NCBI GenBank assembly: GCA_037144255.1
Contig: JBAWXE010000113.1
Location: forward strand, 1-8,091
DNA: 8,091 nucleotides
Direction: 5' to 3'
Source: JBAWXE01 sp037144255
Lineage (GTDB): Bacteria > Bacteroidota > Bacteroidia > Chitinophagales > Chitinophagaceae
This document shows, one piece after another, positions 1-4,379 of this stretch. Numbering within the stretch: the first letter of the stretch is position 1; every line of letters starts with the position of its first letter. The position numbers and the translations under genes are program-made. Below the pieces are notes generated by a model. It did no database searches and was not told the DNA's origin. It saw only the letters and a program-made list of their open reading frames with translations.

Positions 1-152
1 ATCCTGAATTGCGTATTCTTAACATTACTTGCTAAATTTCCATACAGATAATTTTTAACATATATTGTTGCTTTTGTAAATTCATTTAGTAATTGAGCAT
101 TTGAATGCGTATACAAGAATAAAAATACTATCACTACTGTATATCGGGACAT
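1..152 (-). CDS. Secreted protein, N-terminal fragment (runs off left edge)
   Basis: Reading the minus strand from the ATG at 152-150, the frame stays open for 50 codons to the window edge, so only the N-terminus is visible. It begins MSRYTVVIVFLFLYTHSNAQ: a short basic start, a hydrophobic core at about residues 5-14, and a signal peptidase I site ending in 'NAQ', which is typical of exported Bacteroidota proteins. The mature part starts LLNEFTKATIYVKNYLYGN and is too short to assign to a family. No Shine-Dalgarno sequence precedes the ATG; the leader just before it is A-rich. A conserved element shared with the next minus-strand gene lies about 70 bases upstream. The signal peptide makes a real gene likely, but its function is unknown. 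Confidence 0.65.
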   Translation of the reverse strand, partial: MSRYTVVIVFLFLYTHSNAQLLNEFTKATIYVKNYLYGNLASNVKNTQFR

Positions 153-219
153 TTTATTCACTTTTGGATAGTTAAGGTTTTTTGCTCGCCGCTGTTGGTG
201 CTCTTCACCTACAGCCATT

Positions 220-246
220 ATGAAAATACAACAATCTCCATATACC
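220..246 (-). repeat. Shared upstream element, copy 1
   Basis: This 27-bp stretch matches 909-935 at 25 of 27 positions. Both copies lie upstream of minus-strand genes for secreted proteins, here about 70 bases before the ATG at 152. Read on the minus strand, the element ends in TTGTATTTTCAT, which resembles the Bacteroidota -7 element TAnnTTTG with a mismatch at the final G. No good -33 TTTG lies at the usual distance. A shared promoter or regulator site is the simplest reading; a remnant of a duplication is the alternative. Confidence 0.5.
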
Positions 247-335
247 TTGTTACTATTTCCACCTACGGTTGGTTATTTTCCTTGTCCATTTTAGCCACAG
301 TGATATCAAACACTTAAAGCTCTTTAAAAATTCGT

Positions 336-890
336 TTAATTTCCCGTACAGGCATTCCAAATATCAACACACTGCATATCGGGTGAAAGCCAACCATATA
401 ATGCGTCCTCACGCTTTTCATCAATGACAATTTGCAACCATAGCTGATTATGAATGAAGGCTACTTTGCTAATTAAAAAAGGCTTGGCCAACTTGTTTGC
501 ATCAATATATATCTTGTTAGAGGCGATCTCTGGGTCTGAATAAGCAAATGGTGTAACAGAATGCTTTCTAGCATAATAGATACCAATATCTCCATACTTT
601 ATCCAGCCCGACAGAACATGTTTCCCATCGTGTCCGGCATCTATAGTATACTTCACTTTCACTTTGATCCTACCCTCAAATGTTCTATCAAAATTAAAGA
701 TGTAATATTTGTCCTTAAACTCATTATTCTTAACAATACAGTCCGCTTTTGAGCATGTACTATCGGTATATACAGCACATTTATGATCGTTCAACAGAAA
801 TGCATTACCATCAAACCCTTTTTCCTGAGCTTGAATCACCCCACACGAAATGAAAAGAAACTGCACCACTAATATCATTTGATACATCAT
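336..890 (-). CDS. Secreted SH3-like domain protein, 184 aa
   Basis: This is an exported protein with a signal peptide at about residues 1-22 (hydrophobic VVQFLFI, cleavage near IQAQ). Cys16 follows FIS, but the -3 Phe is a poor lipobox, so signal peptidase I processing is favoured. The mature chain shows two stretches of bacterial SH3-like character: about residues 35-110, ending in SGWIKYGDIGIYY, and about 111-175, with AYSDP, a central LWLQIVID strand and the closing GWLSPDMQC. The ending 'GWLSP-x-M-Q-C ... C' matches, from memory, a group of Bacteroidota secreted SH3 proteins of similar size. Cysteines at 38, 46, 51, 174 and 181 could form disulfides. Such domains usually bind peptides or cell wall, but no catalytic motif is visible and the role is unknown. 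A purine-rich AGGGG lies about 9 bases before the ATG, the only start here with any Shine-Dalgarno-like sequence. The gene is more AT-rich than those on the right. Confidence 0.75.
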   Translation of the reverse strand: MMYQMILVVQFLFISCGVIQAQEKGFDGNAFLLNDHKCAVYTDSTCSKADCIVKNNEFKDKYYIFNFDRTFEGRIKVKVKYTIDAGHDGKHVLSGWIKYGDIGIYYARKHSVTPFAYSDPEIASNKIYIDANKLAKPFLISKVAFIHNQLWLQIVIDEKREDALYGWLSPDMQCVDIWNACTGN

Positions 891-908
891 TGACTCTTAC
901 CCCTTTTA

Positions 909-935
909 ATGAAAATACAACAAACTCCACATACC
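909..935 (-). repeat. Shared upstream element, copy 2
   Basis: This is the second copy of the 27-bp element at 220-246, with 25/27 identity. It lies about 19 bases before the ATG of the SH3-like protein gene and downstream of the terminator at 943-979. It contains the same TTGTATTTTCAT core on the minus strand, so it could supply that gene's promoter. The match stops on both sides, so the shared unit really is about 27 bp. Confidence 0.5.
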
Positions 936-942
936 ATCACAC

Positions 943-979
943 AAGAAAGCCGGAAAATATATTTCCGGCTTTCTTTTTT
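943..979. terminator. Strong terminator hairpin
   Basis: The arms GAAAGCCGGAAA (945-956) and TTTCCGGCTTTC (962-973) form a perfect 12-bp stem with a 5-nt loop; A-T pairs at 943-944/974-975 can extend it to 14. Six T follow on the plus strand (974-979), and a weaker TTTCTTG tail follows on the minus strand. It lies about 70 bases after the stop of the minus-strand 69-aa gene and no plus-strand gene enters it, so its likely job is to end that minus-strand transcript. Confidence 0.75.
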
Positions 980-1017
980 CCAACACGAGTTGGCTTTCTC
1001 TCCGGTTGCGACCCCGG
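980..1017. other. Two small hairpins in a GC-rich 3' region
   Basis: Between the stop of the 69-aa gene and its terminator are two further inverted repeats. CCAAC/GTTGG (980-984 with 989-993) has a 4-nt loop, and CCGG/CCGG (1002-1005 with 1014-1017) has an 8-nt loop. The stretch is clearly richer in G and C than its surroundings. A second copy of GGCTTTCT at 992-999 repeats the terminator arm at 967-974. Confidence 0.4.
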
Positions 1018-1047
1018 CACGTCTCACATCACAAGTTCTTATCCTTA

Positions 1048-1257
1048 TTAGGCATACCCTATCACATACATATCTGTTATGGGCACTTCCAGTTTCTGTG
1101 CTAGATATTTTTTCAATTCCTGATTGTCATGAAATGCTACATTCACATCTACCAGATGCGACAGGTCATTCCCTCTTAGGTCTCTTACTGTCTGTACCTT
1201 AAAATCACCTCCTACATGGCTGTTGGTATACACTTTGTTTACTTCTAAGATCGGCAT
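1048..1257 (-). CDS. Small conserved-looking protein of unknown function, 69 aa
   Basis: A 69-aa protein beginning MPILEVNKVYTNSHVGGD and ending ITDMYVIGYA. I do not recognise the family. It has no signal peptide or membrane segment, contains no cysteine and has a balanced charged composition, consistent with a small soluble cytoplasmic protein. The N-terminal half looks strand-rich (EVNKVYT, FKVQTVRDL, VDVNVAFH), followed by a probable helix (NQELKKYLAQKLEV). The gene stands alone: a terminator separates it from the upstream membrane-protein gene (1371-1405) and another follows it (943-979). That makes it a separate transcription unit and argues that it is real. Its start has no Shine-Dalgarno sequence, as is usual here. 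A plus-strand frame overlapping it (909-1202) runs through the terminator and is not credible. Confidence 0.65.
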   Translation of the reverse strand: MPILEVNKVYTNSHVGGDFKVQTVRDLRGNDLSHLVDVNVAFHDNQELKKYLAQKLEVPITDMYVIGYA

Positions 1258-1286
1258 GGCAATTAATTTTTATGAACAAATTGGAA

Positions 1287-1335
1287 ATGGCTGCCCGCCC
1301 TCATACACCATATCTCTTTTCCGTCGGGCAGCCAT
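1287..1335. other. Long-stem hairpin upstream of the 69-aa gene
   Basis: ATGGCTGCCCG (1287-1297) and CGGGCAGCCAT (1325-1335) form a perfect 11-bp GC-rich stem around a 27-nt loop. No T-run follows in either direction, so it is not a standard terminator. It ends about 30 bases before the start of the minus-strand 69-aa gene and probably lies in that gene's leader or promoter region. On the minus strand, the stem includes an ATG that opens a 21-codon frame (1335-1270). Confidence 0.5.
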
Positions 1336-1370
1336 CTGCATACTACCAATTCATAAACCGTGCCAAACTT

Positions 1371-1405
1371 AAAAGCCCCGCACCAAAATCAGGCGCAGGG
1401 CTTTT
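1371..1405. terminator. Terminator of the Bax-inhibitor-1 gene (bidirectional form)
   Basis: AAAAGCCC (1371-1378) pairs with GGGCTTTT (1398-1405). After one C-A mismatch, two more G-C pairs extend the stem, leaving a 13-nt loop. The hairpin begins about 20 bases past the stop of the minus-strand membrane-protein gene, and the minus strand reads GGGGCTTTTAAGTTT after the loop. On the plus strand, ATATTTTTTATT follows, so the hairpin could act both ways. Confidence 0.75.
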
Positions 1406-1424
1406 ATATTTTTTATTGTAATCC

Positions 1425-2174
1425 TTATTTCCTTCTACCAAACAGTCTCAGCAGCATCAGGAACAGATTGATAAAGTCCAGATACAATCTCAGCGCACCC
1501 ATTATGGCTGTCTTCTGTGTATCCTCTGCCGATGTGCCTTCGTATTCCATACCTGCACCTATGCGTTTCAGCACTTGTACATCATAGGCAGTCAAGCCTG
1601 TAAAGGCCAGCACACCTACTATACTGATAATGTATTCCAGACCCGAACTGTGTAAGAACATATTAATGATACCTGAGATAATGATACCAATCACACCCAT
1701 CATCATGATACGTCCAAAACTTGTAAGGTCTTGTGTGGTAGTATAACCCATGATAGCCATAATACCAAACATACCTGCTGCCGATGCAAAGCATCCCATT
1801 ACAGATCCGCTGGTATAAGCCAGTAATATAAAACTAAGACTGATACCCGTTACAGCTGCATACAGCATGAACAGTAAAATAAGTACCGATGATGAGAACC
1901 TGCTGAAACCTGCACTCATAGCCAGTACAAATCCTATAGGTGCAAACATGGTAATATATCCCAGTCCGCTCAGCCCTCTGCCTGTTTCATTGATCAGGTA
2001 GGCCATCAGCGATGGTGTACTGGCAAAAAGGAATGCACTGAATGTGGATATAGCTAATGCCGCAAACATCCATAAGAATACTCTGGCAAAAAAGGTCTTG
2101 GCTACAGCACCTGTATGTTGCTTGCTTTCCAATACCGTGTAATTGCTAAAGGGTTGTTGATTGTTTTGATCCAT
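1425..2174 (-). CDS. Bax inhibitor-1 family membrane protein (YetJ/YbhL type)
   Basis: This is a 249-aa integral inner-membrane protein of the BI-1/TMBIM family. Bacterial members such as B. subtilis YetJ are pH-sensitive calcium leak channels. After a polar N-terminus (about 1-25), seven hydrophobic segments can be placed at roughly 30-52, 72-88, 96-120, 123-143, 155-175, 180-195 and 225-243. The family signature is clear: GLTAYDVQVLKRI with Asp198, and LRLYLDFINLFLMLLRLFGRRK-like C-terminal residues with Asp233. These two aspartates correspond to the di-aspartyl pH sensor of YetJ (Asp171/Asp195, known from its structure). Length and basic tail fit the family. The gene is transcribed alone, away from the beta-propeller gene, with a TAAATTTA element 19 bases before its ATG and a terminator just after its stop. 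Family assignment is firm; calcium transport is inferred by homology. Confidence 0.93.
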   Translation of the reverse strand: MDQNNQQPFSNYTVLESKQHTGAVAKTFFARVFLWMFAALAISTFSAFLFASTPSLMAYLINETGRGLSGLGYITMFAPIGFVLAMSAGFSRFSSSVLILLFMLYAAVTGISLSFILLAYTSGSVMGCFASAAGMFGIMAIMGYTTTQDLTSFGRIMMMGVIGIIISGIINMFLHSSGLEYIISIVGVLAFTGLTAYDVQVLKRIGAGMEYEGTSAEDTQKTAIMGALRLYLDFINLFLMLLRLFGRRK

Positions 2175-2193
2175 TGTAAAATAATTGTTTGAG

Positions 2194-2201
2194 TAAATTT
2201 A
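2194..2201 (-). promoter_or_regulatory. Possible -7 promoter element for the BI-1 gene
   Basis: TAAATTTA matches the Bacteroidota -7 consensus TAnnTTTG at all but the last base and lies 19 bases before the ATG. It sits inside the perfect palindrome GTAAATTTAC (2193-2202), so a regulator site is also possible. No convincing -33 TTTG is placed correctly. Confidence 0.3.
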
Positions 2202-2350
2202 CATAGTATCTGTCAATTCCCATCATTACATTTTCTTAAAAAAACAGGCAAAATCCCCTATCCTCCCCCATTCAGCTTCCTTTTTAACATTTCTAATACT
2301 TTAGGCTCCCGCTTCCGCTATAAAATCCATAATATGACCCTGCCTTTGTG

Positions 2351-2358
2351 TAGCTTTA
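2351..2358 (+). promoter_or_regulatory. Possible -7 promoter element for the beta-propeller gene
   Basis: TAGCTTTA fits TAnnTTTG except at the last base and lies 19 bases before the ATG at 2378, the same distance as the element of the divergent BI-1 gene. A TTTG sits immediately upstream (2345-2348), but this is too close to be the -33 box. Confidence 0.3.
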
Positions 2359-2377
2359 GCCCCATAATATATACCGC

Positions 2378-3376
2378 ATGAAAAAGCTTTTCGCATTAAG
2401 TATACTCTTCCTTAGCTGCACTTCTCATGCCCAAAAATCGGGGTATAAGCTCAGCAATACTTTCCACATACAGAGTGCCGGTGGTTGGGACTATCTCGCT
2501 GCCAATCCCGCTACGCATAAGCTATATGTGTCTCATGGCACACAAGTAAACATCCTCGATCAAAAAACAGGAGACTCTCTTGGTGTAATCCTCAATACTC
2601 CCGGCGTGCATGGTATCGCTTTTGTAGATGCTGTTAAGAAAGGCTACATCAGCAATGGACGTAGCAATAATCTTACTGTGTTCGATTACACTACCGATCA
2701 GGTTACCACCCAGATAGCCACGGGCCAGAATCCCGATGCTATCATGTACGATGCTTTCTCTAAGATGATATATGTATGTAATGGTCGTAGTAATGACCTC
2801 ACAGTTATCAACCCTATTGATAATAAAGTAACTGCTACTATTGCTCTGGGTGGTAAACCCGAAACTGCCGTATCAGACAATGCCGGCAAACTCTTTATCA
2901 ATATAGAGGACAAGAACGAGGTAGTAGTAGTAGATACTAAGTCTATGAAAGTACTGTCTCATTGGCCTTTAGGTGCTGGATCTCCTACAGGTCTTTGCAT
3001 AGATACTAAGACACACCGTCTCTTTGTCGGCTGCGAAAAAACATTGGTAGTTATGAACTCCTCTAATGGCAAAGTAGTTAAGACCATACCTATTGGCGAT
3101 GGTTGCGATGGCACTGCTTTCGATCCGGCAACCAATCTCATATTCGCTTCTAATGGCGAGGGCACTCTCAGTATCATTAAAGAACTCTCTGCCGATAAAT
3201 ACGAGAAACTGGAAGACCTGCCAACTAAGCAAGGTGCTCGCACCATCTTCTTAGACGAGGCTTCACACAATGTCTATCTCCCCGCCGCCGAATACGAACC
3301 CCAAACCGATGTCACCCAACGTAGTAGACCTAAAATGATACCCGGCACTTTCCGGATTCTGGTACTCACTAAATAA
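2378..3376 (+). CDS. YncE-like seven-bladed beta-propeller, exported
   Basis: This 332-aa exported protein has a signal peptide (MKKLFALSILFLSCTSHAQ, cleavage near SHA|Q). Cys14 after FLS is a marginal lipobox, so a lipoprotein form cannot be excluded. The mature chain holds seven repeats of about 40 residues, each opening with a segment like 'P-x-x-I/A-x-x-D-x-x-x-x-x-IYV-x-N-G'. They start near residues 37, 77, 119, 161, 203, 243 and 287, which gives a seven-bladed propeller. The ending PGTFRILVLTK probably supplies the strand that closes the ring. Blades two and three are very alike (NGRSNNLTV and NGRSNDLTV). YncE-type proteins are periplasmic or surface binding proteins with no known enzymatic activity. 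The gene opens the plus-strand cluster that ends in a TonB receptor. This recalls E. coli yncE/yncD and Bacteroides BtuG/BtuB, so a role in capturing the receptor's ligand is plausible but inferred. Annotation pipelines may label the repeats 'cytochrome D1 domain'; no heme-binding CxxCH motif is present. Confidence 0.88.
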   Translation: MKKLFALSILFLSCTSHAQKSGYKLSNTFHIQSAGGWDYLAANPATHKLYVSHGTQVNILDQKTGDSLGVILNTPGVHGIAFVDAVKKGYISNGRSNNLTVFDYTTDQVTTQIATGQNPDAIMYDAFSKMIYVCNGRSNDLTVINPIDNKVTATIALGGKPETAVSDNAGKLFINIEDKNEVVVVDTKSMKVLSHWPLGAGSPTGLCIDTKTHRLFVGCEKTLVVMNSSNGKVVKTIPIGDGCDGTAFDPATNLIFASNGEGTLSIIKELSADKYEKLEDLPTKQGARTIFLDEASHNVYLPAAEYEPQTDVTQRSRPKMIPGTFRILVLTK

Positions 3377-3379
3377 CAG

Positions 3380-3387
3380 TATTTTTG
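3380..3387 (+). promoter_or_regulatory. Perfect -7 promoter element, nearly leaderless start
   Basis: TATTTTTG matches the Bacteroidota -7 consensus TAnnTTTG exactly and lies 3 bases after the stop of the propeller gene. The ATG at 3394 follows 6 bases later, so a transcript starting about 7 bases downstream would be almost leaderless. The -33 region is only partial (TCTG at 3358-3361, spacing 18). The TTG of this element is the reason the upstream TTG is rejected as a start codon. Confidence 0.45.
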
Positions 3388-3393
3388 CACAAG

Positions 3394-3798
3394 ATGAAAA
3401 AAGCATTTACCATATTCTTTCTTACATTTTACTCTTTGGGCACACTCTTGTTCCCCATGGGCGATCTGTCGTATATGGTCGATCTGCCTAAGATGTTTCA
3501 TCATTGCCAGCAAGAAGATAATGATATGGATGTTTGCGATTTCGTTTTCGAACATCTATTGAATACCGACGACATCATCGGCAACCACGATACTGATAAA
3601 AGAGAACAAGACAAACCACATACGCCTTGCTTCAGCCATGTGGCCTCACAGGTATTAGTTGCCGTCAACGACCCAATAGTATTGCAAGTACACACTCCTC
3701 GTCTTGTTAAAGACAGAAAGACTTATGCTATGCTGCAAGATTCTTTTGCAGGCTCTAGTCATCTATCTCAGGTCTTCCGCCCTCCTATAATTGCTTGA
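3394..3798 (+). CDS. Small envelope protein with His/Cys residues, unknown function
   Basis: A 134-aa protein with a hydrophobic N-terminus (about residues 5-21) that is either a signal peptide without a clear cleavage site or a membrane anchor. The body contains GDLSYMVDLPKMFHHC (22-38), then an acidic stretch and DFVFEHLLNTDDIIGNH. It has three cysteines (38, 48, 79) and eight histidines (36, 37, 54, 65, 76, 82, 100, 123), and it ends in FRPPIIA. From memory, the 'GD-x-S-x-x-x-DLP-x-M' and C-terminal 'RPP' pattern belongs to short uncharacterised Bacteroidota proteins often found beside TonB receptors; I cannot name a domain. The His/Cys content suggests, but does not prove, metal binding. 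It starts 17 bases after the propeller stop. ATG 3394 is chosen over a TTG at 3385, which falls inside the -7 element. Confidence 0.7.
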   Translation: MKKAFTIFFLTFYSLGTLLFPMGDLSYMVDLPKMFHHCQQEDNDMDVCDFVFEHLLNTDDIIGNHDTDKREQDKPHTPCFSHVASQVLVAVNDPIVLQVHTPRLVKDRKTYAMLQDSFAGSSHLSQVFRPPIIA

Positions 3799-3815
3799 TA
3801 TAATTCTGTGTTCAT

Positions 3816-3838
3816 CACTGCAAAATCATATTGCAGTG
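3816..3838 (+). other. Intergenic hairpin between the small-protein and PepSY-like genes
   Basis: CACTGCAA (3816-3823) pairs perfectly with TTGCAGTG (3831-3838) around a 7-nt loop, starting 17 bases after the stop at 3798. The following TCTTTACTATG has no proper T-run, so it is at best a weak terminator or an mRNA-processing structure that could set unequal expression within the cluster. Confidence 0.45.
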
Positions 3839-3884
3839 TCTTTACTATGCAACAATATTTATTCATCATTCAATTATTTCAATA

Positions 3885-4295
3885 ATGAGATCATTCATCA
3901 TATTATTATGTGCTGTAGTATTATATACTACCTCTGTCTCTGCTCAAAAAGCAATAGACATTCCAATATCTGTAAAAGGTGCCTTCGCCTCAGAATATGC
4001 TAAAGCCACCAAAGTAAAATGGGAAATGGAAGATGGCAACTACGAGGCCTCTTTTACTAACAATGGCCAACAAATGTCTGTGGTCTATAATAACACAGGT
4101 CAGATGCAGGAAGTAGAAGTGCCTATTGCCATTACAGCCCTCCCCGCTGCTGCTAAAAAATTTGCAGAATCTAAAGGCCATATCAAAGATGCCTCTAAGA
4201 TCACACTCTCAGACAAGACTGTTCATTTTGAAGCCGAAGTAAATGGCAAAGACATTATTTTTGATGAAAAAGGCAATGTCATTAAGGGTAAATAA
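3885..4295 (+). CDS. PepSY-like (BLIP-like fold) periplasmic protein
   Basis: This 136-aa exported protein has the signal peptide MRSFIILLCAVVLYTTSVSAQ (cleavage near VSA|Q). The mature part holds two similar halves of the PepSY-like family common in Bacteroidota. The first (about 25-78) has IPISVKGAFASEYAKATKVKWEM, then NYEASFTNNGQQMSVVYNNTGQ. The second (about 83-136) has ITALPAAAKKFAESKGHI, then HFEAEVNGKDIIFDEKGNVIK. The 'A-x-x-V-x-W-E' and 'Y-E-A-x-F-x-x-N-G' motifs are characteristic. These proteins have no known enzymatic activity and are thought to act as periplasmic binding or inhibitor-like proteins. ATG 3885 is chosen because it directly precedes the signal peptide; an in-frame upstream codon at 3831 would add an 18-residue extension and overlaps the hairpin. 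It lies 84 bases before the TonB receptor gene, suggesting a shared function. Family assignment is good; the role is unknown. Confidence 0.85.
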   Translation: MRSFIILLCAVVLYTTSVSAQKAIDIPISVKGAFASEYAKATKVKWEMEDGNYEASFTNNGQQMSVVYNNTGQMQEVEVPIAITALPAAAKKFAESKGHIKDASKITLSDKTVHFEAEVNGKDIIFDEKGNVIKGK

Positions 4296-4307
4296 TTATT
4301 TTCATTA

Positions 4308-4357
4308 ACAGATGCATATTCATAATTATTATATATAACACTTTGCATATCATCTGT
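4308..4357 (+). promoter_or_regulatory. Inverted repeat upstream of the TonB receptor gene
   Basis: ACAGATG (4308-4314) and CATCTGT (4351-4357) are perfect inverted copies. If C4315 is bulged, ATAT/ATAT extends the match to 11 pairs around a very AT-rich 27-nt interior. The right arm ends where the possible -7 element TATGCTTG begins. This could be an operator or a leader hairpin. A partial match to the E. coli Fur consensus (14 of 19, 4291-4309) lies just upstream and overlaps the preceding stop codon, but AT-rich sequence makes such matches cheap. Confidence 0.35.
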
Positions 4358-4364
4358 ATGCTTG
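4357..4364 (+). promoter_or_regulatory. Possible -7 promoter element for the TonB receptor gene
   Basis: TATGCTTG has one mismatch to TAnnTTTG and is followed by C, as in the TATTTTTGC element at 3380. The ATG at 4380 lies 15 bases downstream. A TTTG at 4342-4345 is too close (11 bases) for a normal -33 box. Confidence 0.25.
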
Positions 4365-4379
4365 CAAAACAACCAAACA

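Noticed and set aside
220..294. Short plus-strand frame starting MKIQQSP, like the MKIQQTP start at 909
   Set aside because: The two frames share only the 27-bp repeat, diverge completely afterwards, and both differences are non-synonymous. The conservation is therefore at DNA level and more likely regulatory on the minus strand.
314..327. TTAAAG/CTTTAA inverted repeat after the SH3-like gene as a terminator
   Set aside because: The stem is almost all A-T with a 2-nt loop, too weak to be called.
1000..1035. GC-rich stretch on the minus strand resembling a tRNA T-arm (GGGGTCGCAACC)
   Set aside because: No acceptor stem, anticodon arm or D-arm can be assembled around it. The likeness is limited to a few bases.
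909..1202. 97-codon open frame on the plus strand
   Set aside because: It runs through the perfect terminator hairpin at 943-979 and overlaps the better-supported 69-aa gene on the minus strand. Its translation looks random.
2959..3270. Minus-strand open frames inside the beta-propeller gene
   Set aside because: They are antisense to a protein with seven clear blade repeats, and their translations show no protein-like pattern.
3385..3393. TTG start giving three extra residues to the 134-aa protein
   Set aside because: The TTG is the end of a perfect TATTTTTG promoter element, and an ATG directly precedes the typical MKKAF start.
3831..3884. 18-residue upstream extension of the PepSY-like protein
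   Set aside because: The extension would sit in front of a complete signal peptide and overlaps an intergenic hairpin.
4362..4379. TTG start for the TonB receptor
   Set aside because: It adds six polar residues before a good signal peptide, and the TTG overlaps a possible -7 element.
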